55,383 nt of DNA from Leptolyngbyaceae cyanobacterium SM1_4_3. GTDB lineage: Bacteria > Cyanobacteriota > Cyanobacteriia > Elainellales > Elainellaceae. Shown one piece after another: positions 19,823 through 27,381 of the stretch. Position 1 is the first letter of the stretch. Each line of letters starts with the position of its first letter. The notes below the pieces were generated by a model. The model did no database searches and was not told the origin of the DNA. It was given only the letters and a program-made list of their open reading frames with translations. The position numbers were made by a program, and so were the translations under genes. The stretch covers positions 1-55,383 of the forward strand of contig JAAUTN010000008.1 in the NCBI GenBank assembly GCA_012031415.1, read 5' to 3'.

Positions 19823-20221
19823 ATGATTCCAGCACATCAACAACCGTTTCTCCGATGGCTGCAAAGGTTGGGGCTTGCGTTTTGGCTGCCGCTGCCGCTG
19901 TTGGGGGCTTGTTTTTGGGTTGGGGGCGGGTTGCTGACGAGTCAGGTGTTGAGCCGCCCCTATGGAACGGAAAATGCGCTTCAGGCAGATGTGCAGCTAG
20001 AGGTTTCACTCTCAGTAAGTGTGTCGCTGATCCGGGCGGTGGTGAATCAGGATGAAGCTTCTACGCTGGTGGAGGTCAAGACGGTCGATTCTGCGCTGAA
20101 GCAGCTTGAGTTTGAGTTTCCGGTGACGGAACTGAGCCAGGTGGAAGCGGCGATCGCCCAAGAGTTAGGCCTTTCCATTGAAGAGGTCAGAAGATTGGTG
20201 CGCTACGAAATTGTAGACTAG
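19823..20221 (+). CDS. Conserved small membrane-anchored protein beside the RppA-like regulator
   Basis: The product is about 132 residues with one membrane helix (about residues 20-45, LGLAFWLPLPLLGACFWVGG) and an extracytoplasmic domain ending in a helix (SQVEAAIAQELGLSIEEVRRLV). No named family is evident, but its position opposite the regulator suggests a linked role. I take ATG at 19823 after AAAGG at 7 bases, instead of the TTG two codons upstream. Confidence 0.7.
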   Translation: MIPAHQQPFLRWLQRLGLAFWLPLPLLGACFWVGGGLLTSQVLSRPYGTENALQADVQLEVSLSVSVSLIRAVVNQDEASTLVEVKTVDSALKQLEFEFPVTELSQVEAAIAQELGLSIEEVRRLVRYEIVD

Positions 20222-20228
20222 TTGCGAA

Positions 20229-20372
20229 CTAATCTCCGAACCAGCTTGCTTCATTCTCAAAGTCTCGCTGCATTGGCGTTGGACGATTTTGCAGCCAGCC
20301 AAATAGGGCGGCTGTGGAAACTAGAACAATCGTGATGCCTGTCACCAGTTGAACCATGATGCTATAGCGCAT
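20229..20372 (-). CDS. 47-residue single-helix membrane peptide
   Basis: A short reading frame lies 16 bp after the ferric-reductase-like gene on the same strand: ATG at 20372, stop at 20229. It encodes a hydrophobic helix (residues 7-26, VQLVTGITIVLVSTAALFGW) followed by a short charged tail (QNRPTPMQRDFENEASWFGD). The shape resembles small accessory subunits of membrane complexes. No good Shine-Dalgarno is visible, which weakens the call. It may be a partner of the flavocytochrome. Confidence 0.5.
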   Translation of the reverse strand: MRYSIMVQLVTGITIVLVSTAALFGWLQNRPTPMQRDFENEASWFGD

Positions 20373-20388
20373 ATGCGTAATGAGTTTT

Positions 20389-21732
20389 TTAAACGAGGTT
20401 AAAGTGTTCCATTTGAACGTGGTCGATGGGGACTTCTAAACGGTGTAAGGCTGCTTCGACCTGATCCATCATTTTGGGAGCAGCACAAATGAAATATTGA
20501 CGACTGCCTCGACGTTTGGGGATGTGGCGGGACAGCAATTCCTGATCGACGTAGCCCGTCTCACCTGACCAGTCTTCAGGAGGTTTTCTTAATACATAAA
20601 CTATCGAGAGCGCCAGTTTTTCTTTTAATGCTTCTAGCTCTTCGCGGAAGGTAATATCTTCCCAGGTTTGGCTGGCATAGATGAGTAAAAAGGGACGTTC
20701 ATCTTGGCGATCGGCGTGAGTCAACAGCATACTCATCATTGGGGTGATGCCAATGCCGCCTGCGACCAATACAAATCCTGCAGCATCTTCATAACGGTCA
20801 ATGGTGAAAACGCCATAAGGGCCGTCCAGGTAAGCTTTGGTTCCAGGTTTTACGTCTTTGATGGTGTTGGTGAAGTCGCCCAACGCTTTGATGCCAAATT
20901 CCAGGCGATCGGGTTGCTCGGCACTGGAGGACATGGAAAAGGGATGTTCTCGCATTCGGAAGGGGGAAATGTCGAGGGTAATCCAGGCAAATTGACCCGG
21001 CTGAAAGGGCATTCCCTCATGGCCTTTGGGACGCAAAACGAGTGACCAGACGTTGCCTCGTTGAGGAATCACAGTTTCTACCAGGAAGGGGCGTTTGAGC
21101 ATCAGCCAGGGTTTGATGACTCGCACGTAGATCAGCAGCCACAGGGCAAGGATGGCGATCGCACTCCACAATACCACTTTCCAAAACAGCCCTAGATAAT
21201 TACTCACTCCTAAAGCATGGGCCAAGCCCAGCGTGAGTGCGGCTACGGCAAAGATGCCATGCAGAATTCGCCAGCTTTCGTAGGGAATGGCTAGTCGCTT
21301 GCGCCAGATTGAGGTTATGACTAGCGCCAACAGTGCCAGTGTGCCTAAAACTGCAAATCGGGCCCGCCAGGGCGCTGCGGGAAAGTTTAACAGAGCCAGC
21401 GTTTCAGGATTATCTACAAATAAAATTAGGGGGTGCAGCAGGATTAATCCAACTGCTACCAGGGAAATGTAGCGGTGAAATTGCAGAATGATATCGACCC
21501 CGTAGGATGCTTCGATTCGATTAATTCGGGCAGTTAGGGCAAACTGAAGTGCCATCATTGCTAGACCGATGAATCCTAGCGCGACTGAAAATTCTGTCCA
21601 CCAGTTTCTTCCCTGATCAAGAGCAGGAGGATAGAACAACAGGACGAGCAGCGGCAAAAGAGTTGCCATCAAATAAAGCCCAATCCAGAAGGCTGCTACT
21701 GCTACTGGACTTCGCATTAATAGATTTTTCAT
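20389..21732 (-). CDS. Ferric-reductase-like flavocytochrome
   Basis: The 447-residue product has about six membrane helices in its first 215 residues. Histidines placed for haem are seen in QFHRYISLVAVGLILLHPL and in WRILHGIFAVAALTLGLAHA. It is followed by an FAD-binding ferredoxin-reductase domain (MREHPFSMSSSAEQ) and an NAD(P)-binding domain (VLVAGGIGITPMMSMLL). It would pass electrons from NAD(P)H through FAD and haem across the membrane, for example to ferric iron. The acceptor is not known. A tiny membrane peptide follows it and a divergent cupin gene precedes it. Confidence 0.88.
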   Translation of the reverse strand: MKNLLMRSPVAVAAFWIGLYLMATLLPLLVLLFYPPALDQGRNWWTEFSVALGFIGLAMMALQFALTARINRIEASYGVDIILQFHRYISLVAVGLILLHPLILFVDNPETLALLNFPAAPWRARFAVLGTLALLALVITSIWRKRLAIPYESWRILHGIFAVAALTLGLAHALGVSNYLGLFWKVVLWSAIAILALWLLIYVRVIKPWLMLKRPFLVETVIPQRGNVWSLVLRPKGHEGMPFQPGQFAWITLDISPFRMREHPFSMSSSAEQPDRLEFGIKALGDFTNTIKDVKPGTKAYLDGPYGVFTIDRYEDAAGFVLVAGGIGITPMMSMLLTHADRQDERPFLLIYASQTWEDITFREELEALKEKLALSIVYVLRKPPEDWSGETGYVDQELLSRHIPKRRGSRQYFICAAPKMMDQVEAALHRLEVPIDHVQMEHFNLV

Positions 21733-21785
21733 TCCTAAGTTTTACAGCCAATTAAGCAATGCTGCTTCCTTCTCAGGATCAAGGG

Positions 21786-21865
21786 CAAAAGTGATTTAAA
21801 AGTGACCGCGATGTTGGGATGGGAGGTCGTGGAGGCGATCGCCAGTAACTTTTAGATCACTTTTG
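21786..21865. repeat. Inverted repeat in the reductase-cupin divergent region
   Basis: Arms CAAAAGTGATTTAAAAGT (21786-21803) and its near-complement (21848-21865) match at 17 of 18 bases and flank a 44-bp spacer containing a HIP1 site. It could be a MITE-like element or an operator pair between the divergent genes. Confidence 0.6.
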
Positions 21866-21917
21866 TCAGCAACACTAATGGGGTTCAACTTTTTCTCATC
21901 CTCAGTCGATACGAAGT

Positions 21918-22889
21918 ATGCAAACCGAGTTCAGAGCGGCGGCTCAGTTAACAAATGGCTTAATTCGGTCAGTACAACGAGTGCATTTGTCGTCTCTTAC
22001 GCCAGAGTCGTTTTTTCAAAACTATCAAAAGCCCGGAACTCCAGTTGTTGTTGAAGGTCTGCTCGACGGTGAACCAGATTGGGACTTGAACTTTCTTTGT
22101 GAGGGGTTGGGCGATCAGGAGTTTCCTGTACGCTTTTACGGGCAACAGCGATATCAGCAGGACAAGCGAGAGTGGACGAGTACCGGAAGCGGAGTAGAAG
22201 CCCAGACTCTAAAGTTTACAGAATATGCCGCAATGGTGCGAAGTGGTGAAGCTTATGAAAAGGATGCATATCTTGCCCGCTGTTCTTTGAAGCGATCGCT
22301 CACCCTCAATATTTCTGCACTAGAACGCGCAGAGCAGCAGCTAGGCTTGAATATGCCTGCCACTTATCTAAATCTCTGGGTCGGCCCAGCCGGACACACA
22401 TCCTGTTTACACTACGACCCGATGGATGGCACCCTCACACAGATGCACGGGTCGAAAAAGGTGTTGCTGTTCCCCCCTTCTCAGATCTACAACCTTTACC
22501 CATTTCCAGTAATCAATCATTTGTGGCATGGGTTAAAGTTGCGATCGGTGTATAGCCAGGTTTACCCAGAACGCCCTGACTTCTCAGCCTTCCCAAAGTT
22601 TAAGCAAGCGCTACAGCATTGCTGCGAGGTTACTTTACATCCAGGCGAAGCGCTTTTCTTGCCAGCAGGCTGGTGGCATGAAGTTACTGCTTTAGGTGAG
22701 GGAATGGTGAGTTCGGTCAATCGCTTTTGGCACGTTTATCCCTTTTCGAGGGCCGTAAGCTCCTGGTGTAAGTGGCGGGCCCATATCAGCAGCGTTTTTG
22801 CAGCCCCACACATTCTGTGGAATTTTTTGTCGGCAGCTAACAGCGGCAAAAAGCAACAGGAGTTGAGCAAGTTGCTGCAAAGACTCTAG
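21918..22889 (+). CDS. Cupin-like / JmjC-type oxygenase
   Basis: The 323-residue product is a cupin-8/JmjC-like protein. The Fe(II)-binding HxD motif is in LHYDPMDG (about residues 172-179), and the distal histidine is in LFLPAGWWHEV near residue 255. ATYLNLWVGPAGHTSCLHYD is the usual lead-in. Family members are 2-oxoglutarate-dependent hydroxylases of proteins or small molecules; the substrate is unknown. It is divergent from the flavocytochrome gene. Confidence 0.85.
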   Translation: MQTEFRAAAQLTNGLIRSVQRVHLSSLTPESFFQNYQKPGTPVVVEGLLDGEPDWDLNFLCEGLGDQEFPVRFYGQQRYQQDKREWTSTGSGVEAQTLKFTEYAAMVRSGEAYEKDAYLARCSLKRSLTLNISALERAEQQLGLNMPATYLNLWVGPAGHTSCLHYDPMDGTLTQMHGSKKVLLFPPSQIYNLYPFPVINHLWHGLKLRSVYSQVYPERPDFSAFPKFKQALQHCCEVTLHPGEALFLPAGWWHEVTALGEGMVSSVNRFWHVYPFSRAVSSWCKWRAHISSVFAAPHILWNFLSAANSGKKQQELSKLLQRL

Positions 22890-23291
22890 TAGGGGCACTG
22901 ACTAGTTGCAGGATACGCAACTAGTCAAAACTGCAAAGCTGCTGCTCAGTAATCTTTCTAAGCAATTTATAAATAAGCTGGACTAAATTTGGACTAATTT
23001 TTGACTGGCTCAGGACTTATGCAGATAGGACATAAATTAAGCGATCGCCACGCAAACAAGGGGCTTAAGCCCCTTGTTTTACAGGTATAGCTTAGCCATC
23101 CAGATTAGGACACCCCTAGACGTGAACCACCTGTCCCATTAACAAGGGGCTTAAGCCCCTTGTTAAGTCCCTTGTTAAGTCCCTTGTTAAGCCCCTTGTT
23201 AAGCCCCTGGTCTTAAGCAGTATGGCTACAGCTATGAGTGCGTAAGTCCTGTGGCTTTTTTCTCAGTGATGCAATGCCCCATGTCGTACTA
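22890..23291. repeat. Repeat-rich intergenic region with a MITE-like element
   Basis: No gene is seen. A composite element is bounded by inverted repeats CAGGACTTATGCA (23011-23023) and TGCGTAAGTCCTG (23239-23251). Inside are two perfect palindromes sharing the half-site AACAAGGGGCTT (23054-23079 and 23139-23166) and four 12-bp tandem units CTTGTTAAGTCC/CTTGTTAAGCCC (23159-23206) that extend the second palindrome. Confidence 0.75.
23159..23206. repeat. 12-bp tandem repeat, four units
   Basis: Units CTTGTTAAGTCC (twice) and CTTGTTAAGCCC (twice) follow head to tail. They look like slippage copies of the right arm of the palindrome at 23139-23166. Confidence 0.85.
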
Positions 23292-24467
23292 CTACCCTTC
23301 AGAGAACAGCCGAAAATAAATCGACTGAAACAACTCCTTCACCGGAAACGCCACATAGGTGATTGGGTTAATCGTCACAATGATGTTTCTAAAGTCGCGC
23401 TTGGCAAGTGCCACGATCGCCCAAGCTACCCAAGTCGCATTCATCACGCCAACTGGATTCAAATTGCTCTTAAACGGCCCAAGAATCAGCTTACGGATAA
23501 TGCAGGGTGCATCCAGTCGCCGTAAAGTAATCAAATTTCCCAAAGTGCGCTTAGATAATTCATATAAAGGACTCAGCGCCGGACTGACCTCTGCCTCAGA
23601 GGTGTTAATCCAAAGCTCCTTGATTGCCTTGTGTTCCGACTTTTGTACCGTATTCAGAAATAGTTCCGCCAAAGCCCAGGCAGAGAAGGTGTTGATCTCA
23701 AATGACTTTTGAATCGCTTCAGCAGTGCGATCGCCATGCACATTAATCCCATGATTGATAATCAGAATATCAACCGTTTTGAGGCGATCGCCCAACTCAT
23801 TTTCCTGTCCAGGTTGCCATTTAATCACCTCAATCGGAGGGTCAAACTCCAATCTATCCGAAGTTGTTAACGCAATCACCTTTGCGCCCTGCTGAGATAA
23901 CTGTTGAATCAATGCCCGCCCCATTGAGCCAGACGCGCCCGTTACCGCAACTCCCTTTCCCTTCAACGACAAACTTGTTCCCAACAGCTTATCAAAAATA
24001 GTGAAGTGACCAGAATAGTAGGCATTGCCCTGATCGAAATGGTGTCGCCAATGATAGGTTCGATTCACCGTCCATTGATCTGGAATTTTGACTAAATCTC
24101 CTGGCTTATGGGTTAAGTCAGTTTGCAGCAAAAAGCCCTGAGAACGAGCCAGCGCTGAGACTAAAAAACCTAACGAATAAAGACAGCCAATGGCCAAACC
24201 ATAGCTTTGAGCAGATACAGCGATCGCCCCCGTGATGAGGGTCATGGCGATCGCCTCCGGCACATCGTTATAAAGCTGGGCCTTGCAATAAGCCTCAAGA
24301 CTCACTATCGTTAAATCGCGACGATAGGCCTTGTGATGCAACGTATGAAAAGCCTGAATAGGCTGCCAGTAGTGTCCTGCCAGATGATAAAAATCTCGAA
24401 TTAATTCTGCTAAAACGATCGAAAAACACCCAAGTAGAAGTTGACTTACAAGCAGATTCAAATTCAT
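23292..24467 (-). CDS. Bifunctional sterol desaturase-like / short-chain dehydrogenase fusion
   Basis: The product is about 391 residues. The N-terminal part (about 1-170) is a membrane domain with histidine clusters of the fatty acid hydroxylase/desaturase type (HLAGH, HTLHHKAYRRD, THKPGD, YHWRHHFDQG). The C-terminal part (about 175-390) is a short-chain dehydrogenase with GVAVTGASGSMGRALIQQLS and INHGIN. Cyanobacterial proteins with this order are named bifunctional sterol desaturase/short chain dehydrogenase; the substrate lipid or isoprenoid is unknown. The dehydrogenase lacks an obvious YxxxK (YELSKRT has Y and K four apart). The start is ATG at 24467, or 24515 if longer. Confidence 0.82.
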   Translation of the reverse strand: MNLNLLVSQLLLGCFSIVLAELIRDFYHLAGHYWQPIQAFHTLHHKAYRRDLTIVSLEAYCKAQLYNDVPEAIAMTLITGAIAVSAQSYGLAIGCLYSLGFLVSALARSQGFLLQTDLTHKPGDLVKIPDQWTVNRTYHWRHHFDQGNAYYSGHFTIFDKLLGTSLSLKGKGVAVTGASGSMGRALIQQLSQQGAKVIALTTSDRLEFDPPIEVIKWQPGQENELGDRLKTVDILIINHGINVHGDRTAEAIQKSFEINTFSAWALAELFLNTVQKSEHKAIKELWINTSEAEVSPALSPLYELSKRTLGNLITLRRLDAPCIIRKLILGPFKSNLNPVGVMNATWVAWAIVALAKRDFRNIIVTINPITYVAFPVKELFQSIYFRLFSEG

Positions 24468-24795
24468 TTTTAATCTTTTGAAATTACCATTTCTTGCAGC
24501 ATTAAAAGATGTCATTGCAATCCTAAATAAGTTGTGAGAGACGCACCCCGGAGAGGTACCCCTCTCACAACCCGCTCGTCTTACGACTGATTTAGGACTG
24601 CTCTAGTAAGCTAGAGATGACAAAGACAGCCTAACTACCCGCAAAGTAATTTAACATTCATACCCTGGATTTTCATCCGCACCAAACATTCAACTTCAAA
24701 GCAAAGCAATACGTATCACAATTAGACTATCTTATCTCCCCTCAGGACTCACGTTGAGACAAAAAACCTCAGCTTGAGACAAAAGCACAGACCTT

Positions 24796-24919
24796 AGGAG
24801 ATTTCTAGCAAACAAAATACCTGTAGGGGCAGGTTTAGCATCAAAACTGTCGGTCAAATGCAAAGATTCTCGCAGAATCTGCCCTTACTCAGGGGTAAAT
24901 GCTTTCTTAGAAATCTCCT
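24796..24919. repeat. 124-bp MITE-like element
   Basis: Perfect 12-bp terminal inverted repeats AGGAGATTTCTA (24796-24807) and TAGAAATCTCCT (24908-24919). A second inner pair, TAGGGGCAGGTTTAGC and GCAGAATCTGCCCTTA, resembles the arms of the element at 10981. Confidence 0.7.
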
Positions 24920-24974
24920 TAACAGGTGGAGGGATCTGAGCATTCGTAGCACGGGCTTAGCGCAGCATAACCTT

Positions 24975-25019
24975 AAAAAATTAGGCGGGAAACACAATAG
25001 AGTCATGCCTCCCGCCTAA
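24975..25019 (-). terminator. Rho-independent terminator of the PfpI-like gene
   Basis: Read on the minus strand, TTAGGCGGGA pairs with TCCCGCCTAA and is followed by six T. It lies about 50 bp after the stop at 25068. Confidence 0.85.
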
Positions 25020-25067
25020 ACATATTAGATTTTTGGAACTTTAAGCTTCTAAAACCTCAGCCTCTAC

Positions 25068-25634
25068 TTAAGCAGAACGACGCTGCTCCTCATGCCGTCC
25101 CTCTGCAAACTCCTCAAGCATCTTGCCCACAAAAGCAGGAATGTCATTAGGATTACGGCTCGTCACCAAGCCTTGATCAACCACAACCTCTTGATCAACC
25201 CAGTTCGCCCCTGCATTCTTCAAGTCGGTTTTGAGAGACGGCCAAGAAGTCATCGTCCGCCCCTTCACAACATCTGCCTCAATCAACGTCCAGGGTCCAT
25301 GACAAATCGCCGCAACAGGTTTGCCCGCCTCAAAGAACGATTTGATGAATTTTACGGCTTTTTCATTAGTACGCAACTGATCAGGATTGGCTACACCACC
25401 CGGAAGCAAAAGCGCATCGTAATCATTAGAATTTGCACCATCCAGCGTCAAATCAACTGGAAAATTATCGCCTTTGTCAAAGTGATTCCAGCCTTGAACA
25501 GTATCACTTTTTGGTGAAATAATGTGAGCCTGAGCACCAGCCTGTTCAAGCGCCTGCTTAGGTTTGGTCATTTCCACTTGCTCAAATCCATCCGTAACTA
25601 GAATGGCAACCTTCTTCTGATTGAGCTGTGTCAT
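25068..25634 (-). CDS. DJ-1/PfpI family protein
   Basis: The 188-residue product belongs to the DJ-1/PfpI class I glutamine-amidotransferase-like fold. The nucleophile elbow is AAICHGPWTL, with Cys followed by His as in PfpI-type proteins, and DALLLPGGVANPDQLR gives the oxyanion-side motif. Members act as stress proteins, deglycases or proteases. ATG at 25634 follows GAGGAATTGAAG, a good ribosome site, so I prefer it to the TTG two codons upstream. It is monocistronic with its own terminator. Confidence 0.9.
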   Translation of the reverse strand: MTQLNQKKVAILVTDGFEQVEMTKPKQALEQAGAQAHIISPKSDTVQGWNHFDKGDNFPVDLTLDGANSNDYDALLLPGGVANPDQLRTNEKAVKFIKSFFEAGKPVAAICHGPWTLIEADVVKGRTMTSWPSLKTDLKNAGANWVDQEVVVDQGLVTSRNPNDIPAFVGKMLEEFAEGRHEEQRRSA

Positions 25635-25707
25635 CTTCAATTCCTCTATTGCGTCTCATTCACTGTGTGTCCTCAACTCAGGAAAACAAAATCTCCCGTC
25701 GAATTGC

Positions 25708-25803
25708 TTAAGCCACACAGATATCAAGGTATTGCAATCCTTTCAGCTTGCCCTCTATTTCCAGGTTGACCTGCTCAAACATCTGTTCTTCCTTTAGAGA
25801 CAT
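25708..25803 (-). CDS. Possible 31-residue peptide, uncertain
   Basis: A short frame with ATG at 25803 encodes MSLKEEQMFEQVNLEIEGKL plus eleven residues ending DICVA. Composition is coding-like and amphipathic, but no ribosome site or family supports it. Confidence 0.2.
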   Translation of the reverse strand: MSLKEEQMFEQVNLEIEGKLKGLQYLDICVA

Positions 25804-25900
25804 AAGGATAAACCCCTGAGTCACGCTTGTACAAGCTCCAAAACTCTTTCAACAGGCTTGCTACTCACGCAAACAGCTTTAAAGCTTGTGTCCCATAAAT

Positions 25901-26491
25901 AGACTCAACTGCATTGTAGTTGGACTTATTTAGAGTCATTTGAGTCTTGAAATAAGACGTAATCTCAGAACTGGCTGAAGTAGAGAAATTAGCTACCCCT
26001 TCACGGCGTTGCTGAATAGGGATATGAATACGCCGAACCGCGCTTACCTTAAATCCTCTCTTACGGGAGAGGGATTTAAGGTGACTCCCTTCTCCCTGGG
26101 GAGAAGGGTTGGGGATGAGGGCAAACCATATCGTGATTCAGCTTCTTATAGATAGACTCAACCTACTCAATCTTAGACTTAGAGGAATACAAGTAAGTCT
26201 TTACTTGAGACATAAAACTTGTGAGCAATGAGTAATTAGAAGCCTCAGGACTTGGGCAGGTAGAATGAAAATCAGCGATCGCCATCTTGTCAAGGGGCTT
26301 AAGCCCCCTGCTCCACAGCAGAATGCGTAAGTTGTGAGCCTGATTACTAAGCTATATCTTCATCTCGCAATAAGACTCACACTTTCTAAATTGGACTAAA
26401 AATAAGATGAATGAGACTCATAATAAATCAAATTATTTAAGCTGAGACTAGTATTTCTAGAAATAAGACTAATATTGATACCAGTGAGTCT
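25901..26491. promoter_or_regulatory. Iterated AGACT/AGTCT motif cluster
   Basis: Ten exact pentamers occur at 25901, 25943 (rev), 26154, 26175, 26196 (rev), 26373, 26414, 26445, 26466 and 26487 (rev). Many extend to TRAGACT(C)A. Near-matches (GGACTTA, TTGAGACA) lie between them. The cluster ends about 20 bp before the HTH start and may be a multi-site operator. Confidence 0.5.
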
Positions 26492-26509
26492 CAAAGCAGA
26501 AAGAAGTCG

Positions 26510-26857
26510 ATGGATACTGAAACCTCAAGCAATCCTCAAGGATTAATGTCTGTTGAAGCCGTGCAAAAAGCTCTGAACCGATCTCGGGCTTCGGTTTATC
26601 GCTATGCCAACACTGACCCAGAAAATTCTAATTTGCCCTACGATCCGCAAAGGCTGAATCCAGAATTGCGCCTGAACAAAGACGACCCGCTGCTGTTTCA
26701 TCCTAATGAGGTAGCCCGATTTGCCAAAGATGTATTAGGAATTAAACAGGTCATCATTGAAATTCAACAGCCTGCTGAAACCGTCACTCAGGAATTGCTA
26801 CGGGCGATTTTGGCAGAGCTTCAGAGCATTCACGAACTGCTTAAAACTCGTCCTTGA
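26510..26857 (+). CDS. Small helix-turn-helix DNA-binding protein
   Basis: The 115-residue product has an HTH near the N-terminus (residues 13-32, MSVEAVQKALNRSRASVYRY), then a segment resembling substrate-binding MerR/AlpA-like proteins (LLFHPNEVARFAKDVLGI), and a C-terminal helix (ELLRAILAELQSIHELLK) that could make a dimer coiled coil. I do not know its targets. The iterated AGACT motifs directly upstream suggest autoregulation, which is inference. Confidence 0.65.
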   Translation: MDTETSSNPQGLMSVEAVQKALNRSRASVYRYANTDPENSNLPYDPQRLNPELRLNKDDPLLFHPNEVARFAKDVLGIKQVIIEIQQPAETVTQELLRAILAELQSIHELLKTRP

Positions 26858-27021
26858 ATAGTTAAAACGTGAGTTTAAACGCGAGTCAAAATACTCCTGT
26901 AAATTGCTTGAGGAAACCCCTACCAAAATGAGGTGAAAGCCGCTCCAAATAAGCGATTCAGTCTACTGCTACGGAGCGATAATAGAAATATAAAGATAAG
27001 CAGGAAGCAGCACACCATTAC

Positions 27022-27378
27022 ATGAAGATTCAGTCGTCTGTACTGGTTCATTTAGGGTTTGGTAAGTATGTGCGTTCCGATCAGGTGACAGCCGTAATTC
27101 CCATTGAGGAAGATCGTGGGCCTGGTCGCAGAACCTTTATTCAGCTTCAGGGACAGTCTGATCCGCTGATTGCGTCACGGGCAGAAGATTCTATCGTGCG
27201 TGACCTGGTACAGGAGCCGCGTGAGGTGACTCAATCTCGACAGCAGCAGGAGATTCTTAGAGATTTGGTCAATGATTTAAGCAATGTCAATGCGACAGTG
27301 CGACGGATTGCCCGTGATGAAGGAGGGCTTGACCTGGAGCGTTTAGAGCGACGCATTCGTGAAGTGTTAGAGGATTAG
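27022..27378 (+). CDS. Possible RemA-like (DUF370) small protein
   Basis: The 118-residue product starts VLVHLGFGKYVRSDQVTAVI, like the short strand-loop pattern of RemA/DUF370 regulators, followed by RGPGRRTFIQLQG. A charged helical tail follows (LVNDLSNVNATVRRIARDE, LERLERRIREVLED). The match is by eye and weak; treat as tentative. Its stop is 3 bp from the TTG start of the radical SAM gene, so the two are surely cotranscribed. Confidence 0.5.
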   Translation: MKIQSSVLVHLGFGKYVRSDQVTAVIPIEEDRGPGRRTFIQLQGQSDPLIASRAEDSIVRDLVQEPREVTQSRQQQEILRDLVNDLSNVNATVRRIARDEGGLDLERLERRIREVLED

Positions 27379-27381
27379 GTT

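Larger units (their letters stand above)
24516..25067. other. Intergenic region with hairpins, direct repeats and a MITE-like element
   Basis: No gene is seen in about 550 bp. From left to right: a hairpin at 24531-24571 (arms GTTGTGAGAG/CTCTCACAAC), a direct repeat TTGAGACAAAA at 24754 and 24774, an element flanked by AGGAGATTTCTA/TAGAAATCTCCT (24796-24919), and a minus-strand terminator at 24975-25019. Confidence 0.7.
25641..26509. other. Long regulatory/repeat region upstream of the HTH gene
   Basis: About 870 bp with no solid gene. A 31-codon frame on the minus strand (25803-25708, starts MSLKEEQMFEQVNLEIEGKL) is possible but unsupported. Hairpins lie at about 26047-26081 and 26089-26108 (CCTTCTCCCTGGGGAGAAGG). 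A CAGGACTTGGGCAG repeat with a degenerate AAGGGGCTT palindrome lies at about 26255-26320. AGACT/AGTCT motifs are dense from 25901 to 26491. Confidence 0.65.

Noticed and set aside
23139-23210. Tandem repeats resembling a CRISPR array
   Set aside because: Units are 12 bp with no spacers, they arise from one palindrome arm, and no cas gene is near.
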